From Nereocystis luetkeana (lineage: Eukaryota; Sar; Phaeophyceae; Laminariales; Laminariaceae), in NCBI GenBank assembly GCA_031213475.1, contig JARUPZ010000024.1, forward strand, positions 2,825,403 to 2,889,402: a stretch of 64,000 nt of DNA, in the 5' to 3' direction. A program made the translations under genes and the position numbers. This document shows positions 19,481 to 34,306 of the stretch, piece by piece. The notes beneath the pieces are model-generated. The model did not search any database. It worked only from the letters and a program-made list of their open reading frames with translations, and was not told the DNA's origin. Each line of letters begins with the position of its first letter. Position 1 is the first letter of the stretch.

Positions 19481-21960
19481 TCCGATATGCTGTACAGGGG
19501 CTGTGTACAAACAGTACATATCCAACCCCGGAAACATGTCCACGACCATATGCAGCCTCACCCGGCAATAGGAGTTATGGATCACAGATCAGAAACACAG
19601 GTCAGGTACATCTTCCCTAAAAGATCTAGATCATGCCGTAGGGACCGATCATCTGTCGGACGGATGGAAGTGTGGTGAGTTTAACTCGCTCAGGACTACA
19701 CGGGCGTTCCGGGGACACTCTCCTTCGAATTAGAGTCATACCAGGTATACCACTCTTGTCTCCGAACATAAGGAAATACTTAATTGAATATTGATGTAAA
19801 AACATTCCTTATATTTCGGGACAGAGTCGTAATATGTTTCTGTACATCAGCGGAGTGCTCTTCATGGAAGGGTTAAAAGCTTTCTTGTCTTTCACCCATC
19901 CACCGGAAGACACACAAAAACAAACAAAAAAAGAGCTCAATATTCCTCGCAAAACTCCTTCACAAAGGGGACCGCGACGGGCCTCGCCGTGCCTCGGTCG
20001 ACGACTTGACACACCCCATAAAGGACGAATTTACACGCTGGTTTAATCTCGACGACAGCATGGAGAGTGTAAATGCCCAGCGGCGCGTCTCCGAAAAGAC
20101 ACCGACCACGTAGATATTTCCAACGCCATTATTTTCGTTGTGTGTGCCCCCCTCAAGGCATGTTTACGAAAACTTCGGCTCCGAAGTTGGTAGCAGGGGG
20201 TGTGCCATCTTAATGCCCGAGTGATATGGAAGTGGTGCGATTCGAGGTTCTTTGTGCGCACGCGCGGCCTGCTGGGTGTAAATCATTGTGGAAGGGTGGA
20301 AACCCATGTGGCTGTAAAGTAGAGCTTTACCGTATGGCACACTGCCGTTCTGTCCCATACCAAGTATACACCGGTATGAACATAGATGTAAGGACGTCGG
20401 CCGGGTGTCAACGGTATCACGGGATGGGATCGATCGGGATGTCAACTGCACTATATTACCACGGAATGGGAGGATCATCCCGACTCCCGCGTTATCCCGT
20501 TATTGCTTCCAAGCACTATAGAAAACGAGTGCTACATGAATGCAAGCTGACAGTACAGGAACACACGAAAGCATATAGGAGGCTTTGAAGACAGCTTGCA
20601 ATGCGCCCCTTCAAAAATGAGAAGCCCAGTCTGGGTCAGCATCTCGATTTCTTATCAATAAAAGGCGTCCTGTACCTATCGATACGCGTCCCGCACCTAT
20701 TGACTGGAGTCCATACCTATGCATAGGCGTCCTGTGCTACTGCTTTATGTGCAGCAGTACTACCGTAGTAGGATCAGCAGTAGTGCGACGGTGTAGCTTG
20801 CACTGCTGCTGTAACCTATGGGTATCGAATTCGGGGAGATTGCTGGGAGCCACTACTGCTCATCTTGCGGCAAAGCCGTAACCCTGCAACACAACTCCTG
20901 CAGAACCACAGCTGCTTCGTTCGCCCACACCAACCGTTCGTGTTTTTGAAAAACGAACAAACAAGCAGAGCGGCGAAGCCTTTGCGAAGGTCCTGCCGAC
21001 CTCGGGTCGGGTCGGGGCTAGGGCTAAGGTTACCGCATCACACAGATCACAAGAAAACACACCCCCTCGGACAAAATTCGAAGCTGGTTTTCTCGACAAT
21101 GGGGAAGGCGTAAACGCCTAGCGATGCAGTCTATGGAAATATCTCGTTCGAGATTTTTCTAAAGCCGCCATTTATGTTGTGTGTGCCACCCCCTGGGTTT
21201 CGAGAAACTCGGCTCGGAAATTCGTCCCAGGGTGTGTGATATCTTTTATCACCCGTGTGATACGGTATCGGGGTTGGGTCGGGCGGCGGCAACGCTCACA
21301 GACAAAACGTTGATTCCAGAAGGCTATGCCAAAAAGAGGGGTTGGTCGTCCCACAGCAGGGTTAGGGAAACGCTAATTACGCACCGGGTCTGGGGATAAA
21401 ACTCTGCACGCCCTCTTACTCTATGCTGGTTTAAAAGGTATGTTGCCTCCCGCTATATGCCTGTTGGTGGAAACCCTCGATTTTGGCGGATTGGGTCGGA
21501 GAACTGAGATCAAGATGCTTCTCGGGCCCTGCCGGCGGCCACCTACCATAGTGTATATACACAGGGTCAGGTTTGGAGGGCCATGACCGGGTGGGACCAG
21601 GGAGCCAAGCCGGAACAGGGTGGGGGCTTGCAAAGCGTTAGTTGCACACTCAGGTCATAAAATAGGCGTCGTTGGAAAGTGATGGCGGAACGCTCAGTGC
21701 ACACCTCTTCGTAGTTTGCTGGGGGTTCTTTCTATTTTCCTCCGGTGGTAGTGCTGAAGTACGTGAGCGGAAGGGCGACGAGGAAGTGGCGAAGGACAGG
21801 AGGACACCACACCATCCGATAGTGGCGCAAGGCTAAACGACAGAGGGCGGGAGAGAGGGGGGACATCAAGAGAGGAAACGAAACACCCGTACGCACAGGG
21901 GTGCACGACTACTGCGAGACAAAACGACACCACACGCCTACGTATTATTAACAGGAGCCT
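19481..21960. other. Intergenic; diverged repeat pair, no gene recognised
   Basis: Segments 20050-20230 and 21095-21270 are distant copies of each other: 'aatgcccagc' against 'aacgcctagc', then 'ttgtgtgtgcc', 'ctcggctc' and 'gtgtgatat'. The rest shows only short open frames without domains. Confidence 0.4.
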
Positions 21961-22660
21961 TTCTAACGACACATATTTGGCACGTTTCTTGCCAAAATAG
22001 CAAGTTTATGGAAAATTGGACTTGCCAAAACAGCAAAAAAAAATCGCCAAAACTTTTGTTTTTGGATATTTCCGTTCTGCCTTCTTGGCAATTGAGATTT
22101 TATTATTTTTCGCCATTTTAGCCCAATAACGCCAACGCGAGGTTGTACAAACCAGACCACCCCACGATGCCCCACGCTAGACTCGCTCTAACTAGTGTAA
22201 TAGAGAGGGAGATTCGGAGGATACACGGTGGCATTGATAACAGCCATGATAGGGCTGGCGAGACTGGCCGTGAGCCCCGTGCGGATGGGACATAGGTGTC
22301 GTTTCGTGCGGGTGCTAAAAAAGAAGCACATACAGCGCGCGCAGCTCCCCAGGGGATGTTGGCCGGGCTGAAAGGACCGCCGATCTCTGAGCTACATGGG
22401 CTGTGCCTGGAGTCCCTTCTGCCGCAGCGTTCATTCCACAGAGAGCGTCGGCGTGTTGCCGGCTTCCTGCTGCTGCTTCTGTAAGTGGTTCGAATAAAAT
22501 CTGAAGGCGTTAAGATGCGAATATTTGCCAAGTATTGCCAAATATGAAATGCTTCACGGTATAGAATGTTTTGACAAACTTTGGCAACTTCTGGAAATTA
22601 GACTTTGCCAAAATAGCAAGTTTTTTGCTCTTTCATTCCGCCGTTAGAAACGACCCTTGA
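21960..22660. repeat. Segment flanked by GCCAAAATAGCAAG motifs
   Basis: 'Cttgccaaaatagcaagttt' occurs near 21989, and again as 'tttgccaaaatagcaagttt' near 22603. Many TTGCCAA/TTGGCAA words lie between them and near both edges. It may be a decayed inverted-repeat element of about 0.7 kb. Confidence 0.5.
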
Positions 22661-23340
22661 GGCTGTTTCCTATGCGGGTCATACTTTGAGCTTCAGAAAT
22701 CGCCTCGATCGCATTTTCCGCTGAGCAGTTCGAAAAAAACGAAACAGTCTTCCCGTGCGGAAAAACTTGGGTTTATTTTGTGCGCAGAGATTCGAGCAAA
22801 CGCCGAGACCAACTGCTGCTGTTGTGGTTCGGCGCCACAAAGAGACGCGCCGAGTGCGCTGCACTGCGAGTAGGACCCAAGCGACCGAGCCACGCTGACT
22901 GCCTCAGGTCTGGGCCTTTCACATTGTGACTTGACTGCTGCTGCGTAGTCTACGAGTGCGTGCCCACGGAGAAGTGCGCGTCTAGTGCACTTCTCTCAAT
23001 CTCTAACCCCGAGCCCGCACCAGCCTCCAGTCCAGCCACGGAGAGACGCGCAGCCCGTCGGCTGCGCGTCGGGTGCCAAGCAACGTAGCTATCCAACTGT
23101 CACCATCCAACTCACCGATCGTTCTGCTGCTGCTTGCTGTCGTGGACAACTACTACCTGTACATAAAGAAATAGCACTTTTCACTCCTTGGACATAGAGC
23201 AACTTTGCCGTGACATACCTTGGATGACCCCAAACGACTAGGCTTTAGTGTGGAACACTCGGTCCTACACCCTTGACAGCGCACGTTTTGAGTTGTGTGA
23301 CTGACATCTTTGGTCGTGGATAACATTTTGAATTTAGAGA
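22661..23340. other. Intergenic; nothing recognised
   Basis: Only short open frames without recognisable domains. Confidence 0.4.
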
Positions 23341-23344
23341 CCAT

Positions 23345-23442
23345 GCCATTTTTCGATTTGAAAATCTGATCACTCAGGTTGTGGGATTTTGGGCCAAAAT
23401 CTGATGACTTGGGCCATAGGATTCCCAAATCGAAAAAATTCC
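23345..23442. repeat. Imperfect hairpin TTTTTCGATTTG ... CAAATCGAAAAA
   Basis: The arms lie at about 23349-23361 and 23427-23439. Their interior contains a repeated 'ttgggccaaaatctgat/cttgggccatagg' motif. Confidence 0.6.
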
Positions 23443-26400
23443 AGTCGGATTTTGCATACCAGGGTTTAGTCTATCCGGGGAAGGAGATGCTTTCTTCTGG
23501 GGATCGAAAAATACAAACATGCAGCTCGAAATCGCACCGCACACCGGTAGGAAACAGCCTGATAGAAAAGTTTCCAATAAAATCATACCTGGTGGCAGTT
23601 TTCTGAGAGAATCGCACGAAAAAGAGTTTTGCCGTTTTTTTTGTTCTACTCGTACGTGGTTTTACTGTAGCTATATAGCAGCTGCTATATAGCCCCGTGG
23701 CCGGGTCTCGACAAAAGGATGCGTGGTGGGGTGTCCGATTTATTGTACTTGCACCCCTGGTATATAAACCTACAGTAGGTCCTGGGACATATCACATGTG
23801 CAGCAATAAAACCAGGAATTACGTCACAAACCAACTTTCGAGTGTCTTCTGTACTCCGACCTTCGCGTGTCGATCTGCTGTTTCAGTGCACGAAATGGTA
23901 CAAGTATTATCGTCTCGTCGACCCTGGGAGCATTCAGGGGAGTTACCGGCCAGTAGTCAGTTAATCGCTCGGGAAATAATGGAAAACGCGCGATCGGTTC
24001 ACGCAGCTTGCAAAGTTGAGTATCGATCGATCTGCCGATCGGTTGAACTCACAGCTGACGTACTCTTTTAGTTTTTAAATAAAAATAAATAAGAAAACGA
24101 CAGAAAAATAAGTACCACGCTGTCCGGCAAGGCAAGGAGCGTTTGGATATGAATATGAAACGATATCATAGGTACGACTTTGACTACCTTAACGGCTGCT
24201 TGCATTGTTTCGGAGAGCGGTACGGTTGAAAATACGAAAACGAGCGAAAATAACCATGCTCGTGTGCAAATTGATGATGCTCATTCGATCCTCTCTTCTT
24301 TTTCGGAACTCTCGTGTACGCTTGCTTGTTGTTGTTGTTGTTGTTCTCACATTAACTCTCTGACGAAGGAGTCCGTGGTCACACAAAGGTGCTGGAGCCC
24401 TAGGAAGATCCGAAAAACAAAAAATTTTTCGAAAATTCGGCTGCCTCAAAATACACGAGACGGAAAAAGCGCACACAAGATAAAACCAATGTGCAAAACT
24501 GAACTAACATGGCCGCGGGTATATCCTCTCAACTATAATATAGAAGAGTACCCCCGTTCCCACCACTAACCAACTCGTGGCTGCTGACTACAGCGGATGC
24601 TGTCTGAAGTGCTGCCTGCACCGTACGAAACGCACGGTAGTCGTGAAAACGAAAGAGGAACACACCTCCTGCCTGCTATCTGGAGTGCTGTCAGAGTGAA
24701 GACTCGCGGATATGCAGTGAAAAAAGGAGCAATCGAACCTTACTACCACACGAATATCAACGATCGCCATCTCTTCCTGGACTGTCTGACACAAAAAGGT
24801 GCAGCACAGTTTTGATACCACGTCCCTGATAATTGCGTAGGTTATTCCCCATGAAGGGTATACAACTCGTTAAACTACTAAGACCAGTGACGAGTACCGG
24901 TAGATACTATTCTGCCTCGTGAAAAACAATACCAGGGAAAAAACAAACTATGACTGCTTCTCTCGTGATGATAGTGTGCGCGCAAATCATGGGTCTCCAT
25001 GCACCGTCTTCCTGCCGCTCTTCATGGCCGCATCATCGCCTTGGCCCAATCCACCCGCTCCTTTGCGCGTGCACTCGTTGCCATTCCCTTCCAGTCGTTT
25101 CCCTTTCTCCGTCATCCTGAAAAACAAAATGCTCCTCGCACTTGCGGTTCTGATCTGGGGTGAAAAATACTGGCCGCGCGCAGAGCAGGAGCGAATTTCC
25201 GCTTTTTTCGCAGCAGCGCCTGTTGACCGTTGACCCCGTCGCAAACGTGGCCAACTTGGGGGTCCGGCGCTCCCCAGGAAATCGGTGCAAGGTGCGGCAG
25301 GTCTTGGGCGAGGCAGGACCTAGATGCCCTTCATCGATCATCCTGCTGACACCTCAAAAGATGAAAGGGCAGCTCTTGGCGGACACCTACTATACGGAGT
25401 TTTCCTTGTTCCATGTACCCGGTACACGAGCAAGCGGAGTACATACCTGGTAACAGAAGGCTCTGTGCGGCCTGTAATTCGGCCGTCAAGAGAGCAAGAA
25501 TAATCTCGAAACCATGGGCGAGCAGCAACTCGCACTGCCAGCAACACCTCGCCACGGATGACCGCGTGAGACGCACGAGGAGACAGGAAGCTCTCGTCTC
25601 CCGGCCACCCGACGAGCACCTCCTGTTTCGAGGCAATCGAAAGATCGTCTCGACCCTTCCAAGGGCTGATGGATGCACCACTGGTCAAGGTCCATCGTTG
25701 GTGTGGAGTGACTCGGCGTACGTTTTTACTTGTCGTTGCGGTCGCCCAAGACGCCGCTAAAGGGGAGGCGAGCCACCGCCAACAGGCGTGCCTGTTTCTA
25801 CAGTCCGATTTCTACGTGAACTCTCACCTTGGGAAGAGGAGGTGCACAGCGGATAGAACAAGACGGATGGGCTTGGCTGCTGGTCACTCTTCTTGCACAC
25901 GAACGCCAGGAGTGTTCTCGAAGAAGAGAAAGCCTTACCATGTTCATCGAAACCCACATTTCGAAAATTCGAACCTTTTCATTCCCGCTGGGTGAGGTCA
26001 TCAGGTATCACCAGCATACCCACGCAGGACGACCACACGTCGTACGAGCACTCTACAAATCGTGGCTAATCAATGCCATGGTGATTGCATCATTGCACAA
26101 CTATTGCGTCGGTGATGTTTTATGTCTGTCTTTATTTATTGTTCCTTTTGCAAAATGCACGCGCGGTTTGGCCTTCCGCACGTACGTACGTGGCGTTGTG
26201 TGCGACCCTTTCTTTATTTTCTCGACACCAGTCGGAAACACGAGCAACAGGAACGAATCAACACTATGTACTACTATTTACACTATGTGCTCGTGACTTG
26301 CACTGCCCTGCTGTACCTGCGGTACAAATTCCTTGCGGTATTACAGCAGCAGTATACCGCCCAAAGACGAAAAGGAGCCTCTTAAGAAACTGACTATTAG

Positions 26401-26640
26401 TACGACACGGCCGGAAAAAATCGAGGAGATCGTACACGATAGGAAACTCGGGAGCGATTGTACTGAAGTTAGTGGGGAACGTAAAAGGACGCACCTTTGC
26501 CAATAACACAAGAAAAAACTGCCTGCTGCTGTGGTCTTACGGAGGCTTCGCCGGCGGCGTGCCGCCAACGAAGCTAAGACCCGCACAGGCAACGATAAAT
26601 TCACAATCCCAAAGGCAGTTTACCATGCCAAGGGCCCTTT
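23443..26640. other. Intergenic; no gene supported
   Basis: Overlapping open frames of up to 155 codons occur on both strands (for example 25331-25688 minus, 25413-25760 plus and 25829-26296 plus). None shows a domain or consistent splice sites. A decayed transposon is possible. Confidence 0.4.
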
Positions 26641-26644
26641 CAAA

Positions 26645-28375
26645 ATATTAATATTCACACCTAGGACAGATCACGATCTACAATATATTATCTAGATCCT
26701 TTTTCCCGGACACTTAAAAGTTGTGCACAAGATCTAGATCACACAGATCCCGCACCCGGCGAAACATGATATGTGCAGATCATGCAGATCACACAGATTT
26801 AGATCCAATCCGGCAAACATATGCACTTCAGGCAAATCATACAGATCCCACCCTCCGAAACATGTGTGTAAGATATAGATCATACAGATCCCTCCGGGCA
26901 TATATGATCTAGATCTCGCAGATCATATATATCCCACCAGGGAAACATGCGCAGATCAGGCAGTTCATACAGATCATACCCGGGCAAACATGTACCTGGT
27001 ATGCAAGATCTAGATCATACATAACCCATCTGGTGAAACATGTGCAGATCACGCAGATCATACAGATCCCACCTGGCGAACATGTGTAGATCGCGCAGAT
27101 CATGCAGATTCCACCTGGCGAAACATGTATGTAAGATCTAGATCATACAGATCCCACCCGGGTAAACGTGTGAGTAAGATCTCGATTCTTTAGACTCCGG
27201 GATCCGCCGAGGGACCCACTTTCGGCCCGCTGCCGACATCATCTGCTGCCCCAGTGCCACTATCAGAGCTGTCGCCCCCGACAGATGTCTGCCGTACGTG
27301 GTTTGTAAGCGACGGCGTGCTTGTACAACTGTGGCTGTGTGGTTGATGGGGGGAGTTTGATTTGAGCTGCTAGCCGCCACCACCACCGTGGGCTGCGATG
27401 CCGTCAATATATGTCAGATCTCGTATACAACGGTTCCGATATACATGAGCCAACGCAAATACTCACCTGCGAGCACACATAATTATGTACATCTTCATCT
27501 GCGAGTACAATGTGGTCAACACTTCATGCAGATCATACAGATCCCACCTAGCAAACAAGTGCAGATCCCCCAGATCATACCGATCCCACTTGGCGAAACA
27601 TGTACAGATCATGTAGATGATACAGATCCTACCCGGCGAAACATGTAAGAAATATCTAGATCATGCAGATCCCACCTGGCGAAACATGTAAGTAATATCT
27701 AGATCAGATTCCACTATATAATATGAAGCATGTGCAGACCCCCCAGGTCTGCAGATCCCACCTAACATGTATGTTTAATCTAGATCAGAGGCGTTCTACA
27801 ATAATAGAGGTTCCGCCTAATTTTTATGAGGCTCTTCAGGTAAGGAGCTCCACACCTCACCCGAAAACTGACTTCAGCAAAAATCGAATCGCATCTTGAT
27901 GAATAATCCCATGGCCCAAGTTAATAATTACGTTATTTTTCGAAACAAAATTGTCACTCCGGCGATTTTAGGTCAAGGAACCCCTTCATGCAGAAAATGT
28001 TTTAGCGGAGATGTGCTTCCTTTATTGCAGAATGCGTCATCATGCAGATCCCACCCACCGAAACATGTATGTAGGATCCATAGATCATGCAGATCCCTCC
28101 AGGCATATATGATCTAGATCTCGCAGATCATATATATATCTCACTAATTAAACATGTGTTGAGATCAGGCAGATCACACTGATCATGCCCGGGCAAACGT
28201 GTGTGTAAGATCTAGATCATATAGATCCCACACACTGATCCCACCCAGGCAAACGTCTACATAGGTCTAGATCGCACCGATCCTATACAGCAAACATGAT
28301 CTAAATCCCGCAGATCCTTGTAGATCAGGATCTATCTGCCTCCAAAGATCTAGATCCCGAAAATGGGATCTGGTC
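26645..28375. repeat. GATC-rich degenerate satellite (AGATCATACAGATCCCACC..GAAACATGT)
   Basis: Degenerate 35-60 bp units combine 'agatctagatcatacagatc', 'cccacccggc' and 'gaaacatgt'. It is interrupted at about 27180-27530 and 27780-28040 by unrelated sequence. GATC density is far above chance. Related words recur at 42825-43020 and 45440-45770. Confidence 0.8.
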
Positions 28376-28382
28376 TGTCCTA

Positions 28383-28494
28383 TTATGGGGGACCATTGTT
28401 AATAGGACCAAATATTGTTAGTAAAAATGGTTAAATATACCCCAGGTAGTTTTTTATGTATGCCATAGGTCCTATTAACTATGGTCCCCCGCAA
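28383..28494. mobile_element. MITE family B, copy 8, with a CCCCAGGTA insertion
   Basis: Ends are TTATGGGGGACC and GGTCCCCCGCAA, with TA flanks. The interior carries an extra CCCCAGGTA after AAATATA relative to other B copies, a longer variant of the TACCWGGTA footprint. Confidence 0.88.
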
Positions 28495-31420
28495 TATTAT
28501 AGGTGCGAAAATATTTTATCAGTCCCTCACGCCATGATGGGTCGGAAATTGATACCTGCTGGTTGGTGTTCGTGAGTGCGTCGTAGGCGAGAATAACATC
28601 AGGACTGACTCTTATTAGGAACCACCCTTAAATATTTCAGGCATTTCGTTTTAGGTTGCAATGGAGTAGTGAGGGTTATTGATATAGTTGCCGGTCTTTA
28701 GGGTTCCGAGAGAGCTACAGCGTCGGGATTTGACGTGGTTTACACCTCTGACCTGGGGTGAGGGTTTATCCATGACGAGAGAGACGATAATGGCAGGGCC
28801 TCGGAGCCGATTCACGCTGGTCTGGGCTGGGGAATCGACACTTTCTTATTATTTACCAGCAATGCTACAATTGCGAAATCCGTAGACTTCGTACATGAAA
28901 AAAACGTCAATGGCCCGAAACCCAAAACCGAATCCTGGCAAAATACAATGCACCGAACCATCGAAAGGGAAGGAATCGCACGGCCACAAGGAGCTTCTCA
29001 ATGGCCAGACTGAAAGCCCCGAACGCCTCCTTAGCGGCCCAATGACATGGAAGGCAATGCAACCCTATGAGAGACGGACTACAAGTAGCTCCGAAGAAAA
29101 GGAAGAAAACGCACCGACAATTATTATTACACGAGTTGTGGTCATACGTTATGCAGCTGCGTATAAACTGCATCTCGCCTCAACACCGAGAGTGATGTCA
29201 AGCTCGTGAGCCGCTCGGCGACAGTATTGTACAATTTCCCGCGACGAGAGAGTATCTGAAGTAGACTCCGCACGCTAAAAGTGTCCAAGACGCTATTATT
29301 AGAGTGTACCCCTTTTTTGTAGCGCCAAGCCTCGGACGCAAAAGCTTGTTGGCCGTGGACGGAAGAAGCCCGCGGGGTTGCTTTTGGCAGTAAAAGCCAG
29401 CGCAAGGCGTCCAAAATAACGACAAGGGACGCCGTTTGTTTTTGGTGTCGTACAGGCGGTATTAAAAACCGAAAACCAAAAAAACGTTTTTCGGTCAGTT
29501 TTTGCCGATCGAACCCCACGTTTTTATTGGGTCGTTTTTTTCGGTTAATAAAGACCGACTGGAACCAGAAACCGGCTTGTTTTATATCGGTCGTTTTCCA
29601 TGTTCCCTACGCCGACAACTTCTACACACTACATATCTGGCAACCCCTGACATCGACTGAAACCGACCGACGAGTTCGGCCCAAATCGAGAAACAACGGA
29701 GCCATGTTCGTTTTCGGTTCACAACAACACTGCCGTCTGCTTGAAGCTACTGCTTGCTGTGGGTTAGAAAAAATGTTCCCACCTCTAACGTCTGGCGCAG
29801 CAGCCGCATGTACTGCAAGAAGTCCACGTGACACCATAATACGATCATGCTGCCAGCATCAGCTTATGCACGCCGAACCTTTCACGGAGTTGACCCTGAT
29901 TGGTACCGCTGGGAAACCGACCGAGGAAAAAACTGTTTGGTTTCGATTCGTTTTCGGTTTTGTTTTTCAACCGAGAGTTCGACAAAAACCCTAAAAACGA
30001 CCGAGCCATTTCCTTTCCGGTTCACAGTATTGCGTTCAGGTGCAGGGTAGGGGGGGGGTTGTGGCAGCCTCTTCGTGGGCGGTCCGGCGAGGGGTGATTT
30101 GGTGGCAAGCCACATTACTTTCGTGGCGGTTTGGTTGCACGCTCAGGTTTCGGCCCCAAGAAGTTAATCGGGTGGAAATAAATAAATCCTCATGAACACG
30201 CACTGTAACCGAGACTAAGAGCGACACTGTTGAGGGCAGACTTTTGGTTTACGTTACTTAAAAATGCTTCAATTTTACTTTGTCGGCGAGCAGACAGCCA
30301 GCGGCGTGAGAAAGAAGTATGCTAGAAGCGAGACCTGGCCACCAAGAATCTATTATTCTCGAAGGCAGGAGAGTTGTGTGTGCATCCTAATCGCGCGACT
30401 TTGATCCGAACCACAGGGGCAAATAAGGGGGCGCCACGAGAAGAAGAATGACGGTAACAACTTCGAATGCGTGCTTTGTAGGTGGTTACGGGGATCAGTG
30501 CTGTCGCTTTCCGCAAACGCCGGTGCTGGTGGCAATAGAGCAGTGGCGAATAAAACGGAACGAGGGGAGGAAAAAAGGGCGAAAGAAAGAGAGATTGACA
30601 CCCAAGTCGCGGTGCTTCCCGGCGTGGATTATTATCACGGCGTTTCAGGGGGTACGTGCACACAGGACTTCAAGAAATGCGTGTGGACCAGGAAAGTTTT
30701 GAGCCTATGTTGTTGTTTTCCGGGGCGATTCGCCACGCACGCATGGCGATGTGATGAGGGTCGTTGTGACAGAATAATAGTTGGAAGTTCTCGGACGAAC
30801 GTTAGGGTTTGGTTAAACCTTTTCAATACAAAAGACGATACCTCTCGTTCAAGCGAGCCACCAAAAGACTTACCAGGTATTAAATTGTGACACCAAACTG
30901 AGCACCTTGCCATTCTCGGTCAATGTATTGTTTACAGTCTAGACGACGCTTTCTGCCTCGATGATGTGAGTATCTAGGAGGGGCTTTGGTCGGGGTTTCC
31001 TGGCTCAGACGCTGGGTGGGTACACAGAACCGCCCCCATCGCTTTCTATTGCTTGAGGGTGAAGCTGAAACCGACGTGCGGCTTCCTTTTGCGTCACCTC
31101 GTATATAACAATGGCGAGAAAGGGGTGGGATTTTCGAGGTATGAGTATAATGCTGATGGTGATGGTGACGACAACAACAGTGTTCTAATAGCAGTAGTAG
31201 TTGCAGGTTGATAGTGAATCTTCCTAAGGTAGCTATATACGCACTCTGATTGCCTAAGAGTGTTTCGTAAGCGGCCCAACCAACCGGGAGTTTTTCTAAG
31301 CCACAGCATCCCGCGGCGGCCAAGTTCGCCTATAGAGCCTTCCAAGCACAGCACCCAAGCCGGCCGAATCAACCTAGAGATTTCACAAGCCACAGCATGC
31401 AAGCACTGGACACCCCATAG
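28495..31420. other. Intergenic; no gene supported
   Basis: Positions 29455-29600 and 29920-30010 are rich in AACCGAAAA and its inverse. Open frames at 28895-29209, 29527-29994 and 30471-30890 (plus) have no recognisable domain. Confidence 0.4.
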
Positions 31421-31422
31421 CG

Positions 31423-31462
31423 TTCGGGTTCGGGTTCGGATTAGGGTTCGGGTCGGTAGGTC
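31423..31462 (+). repeat. Telomere-like (TTCGGG)n with one TTAGGG
   Basis: The run is 'gttcgggttcgggttcggat' then 'tagggttcgggtcgg', a short interstitial array of TTAGGG variants. Confidence 0.55.
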
Positions 31463-33580
31463 AATTTTAGGCACCGCGCCCAAAACCCCCGGAAAGAATG
31501 AATCACTATCAAGGTGCAACCACGTATCTCTAAGGGTCGTTATTAACAGGATAAAAAAAACGCGTATCGCGGAAAATGCACGGAAACGCGAAATAAATGC
31601 GATGGATCCTATTATCGCCTGGTATCATGTTTCGTGAGGTTGCAACGCTCGTCCATCTGATCGAATCGTCGAAACCAGCGGCGCGCAAGCAGGCCGTCCA
31701 CTGGATCGTGCCGCTAAAGGTGCCCCGACCCCTAGCTAGCCTAGAGAGGCGGCCGTTCCTCGCCGTACTTCGTGAGTTCAAGTTCTGGCGCGTCAAAGCC
31801 CTTCACGACATGAAAACAGCTAGCGATTTCGTGTTGATTCCAGCTATGACAGTGAGTCGGCTCTGTCGACTGGAGAAATAGCGCTCTCGTTGTGCACGGC
31901 GCTTTCTGCGACCAGCCACGGCCTGGGAATGACCCTGGGGATAGCCCAGAGCTATCCTGTACAGTGCCGAGTGGTGGCATGGCGCACACGGCTCACACGG
32001 TGCACCTGCCCGATGCCCTGCGTCGATGCGGGGCTTTTCCGCGATACGGGAATATAATTTGTAGGTATTTTGCCGGGGCTGAAAAAATCCGCGAAAAGCG
32101 AAAAAAAACGGCCAAAAACCCCGGAAATCCGGGAAATTTCCTCTAAACGCGAAAACAACCGCCCGGTTAATAACGACCCTAACAGTGGGAGGAAGACCAA
32201 AAATAGACGGGTTTAGAGATTGCGCAGGGAGTTGGTGGACGCTGGGGACAGAAACACGAGGTTGTAGTTTTTTTTAGAAGAGGGTGACGGGAGCGGACGC
32301 CATTTTCCTGACAAAAACTGAAAATTACGAGAAGCCCCTCAGGAGAAAGCGTAGCTGCTTGGTACCGTAGCCGTAAAAAAGCGTGCCTGTGCATGCGGAC
32401 CACGGTTGCTCTGCTTTGAATGTTTGCCTGCTTTGTGTTGGGTTCGGGGCCTGTGAGATTCAGAGCGTTCGGGTCGGCCTCCCCCCCGCTCGCTGACTTA
32501 CCGCAGCCCAGCGGAAATTAATGTCAGGTCGTGCCGTTCTTTGCTTGACGCCTGTTGTGCCCTTTACTCTCACTGCTGCGTAGGGTGTGGGCGATGGAGA
32601 TGGCGGACTCTGCGTTGGATGAATCAATGAGCAGAGATTCTTGAAATTCATACGTTCAATGTGCTTGCACGTATATACCGGTACATTACTTTGCACCTTT
32701 GTATACTACCAGTTGTTGTTGTTGTTGTTGTTGTTATTGTTGTTGTTGTTGTCTTCCCATTAAATCGTCCTTTCTACCCAGCTTCATCAGTACACCCAGT
32801 GTCCGTCCTGATTCCCTATCCTGGAGAGATACAGATTCTGTGGTCACAGACTGTGAGACAGAGGAAGACCAAAACTAAAACTAAATCGCAAATTCAAGTG
32901 TCAAGCAAGTGAAGTGTCAGCATACCGGGTACGAGAACACAACATATGTTACAACACAAGCAAGACCGGAAAAATAAAAGCAAAATACAATAAAACCAAA
33001 AAACCAAAAATCTGAAATGAAAAAAAAAAGAAAAAGAAAAAAACAGAATGCAAACGACGCAAGGACTTCAGAAAGGCTGCTATTAATGGACGGACAGGAT
33101 ACGCACTCAGGAAGGGCAGGTATCTGCTGCACGGACGAAGCAACACGAAAGAGAGGGAGATACAGGCAAAAGTCTGCAAGAGCTATTAATATTCGAACCG
33201 ATATACCTAGCCACCCGATCTATCATTTCGTTTCTGCATTCATTCGTCGACAGCAGCTATTAGCTGTATCAGAACAGCTGCCCCTCCCCCCCCCCCCCCC
33301 CTCCCCTTGTCGCCGTTCTTGGCGTCCTCTGCTGCGTGGCGCAGCCGGCTCTTCTGTGCTTCGTCCATGTGCCACCTCGCCATGAAGCAGTCCGCCGCTT
33401 CGACGATATTAAACTGAACACAACAAGCAGTACACAACAGCACACACATGGTACACACCGTGCATATATTCTTATAAGCTATAATGGTGTACAGCAGTCA
33501 GAATTCTGCCTGAATGACGCAACACGAACGAGATCCTAGCATGGAATTTTCAATTTTTCTACTATTAATATTATAGTCGA
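31463..33580. other. Intergenic; simple repeats only
   Basis: A (GTT)n run lies at 32709-32752 and a C-run at 33286-33303. A 94-codon open frame at 31597-31881 (plus) has an apparently normal composition but no domain I recognise. Confidence 0.4.
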
Positions 33581-33582
33581 AT

Positions 33583-34306
<724 letters not shown>

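Noticed and set aside
25331-25990. Copia-type integrase remnant
   Set aside because: A few residues (RRNRT) resemble the integrase region, but frames change repeatedly and no catalytic motif is visible.
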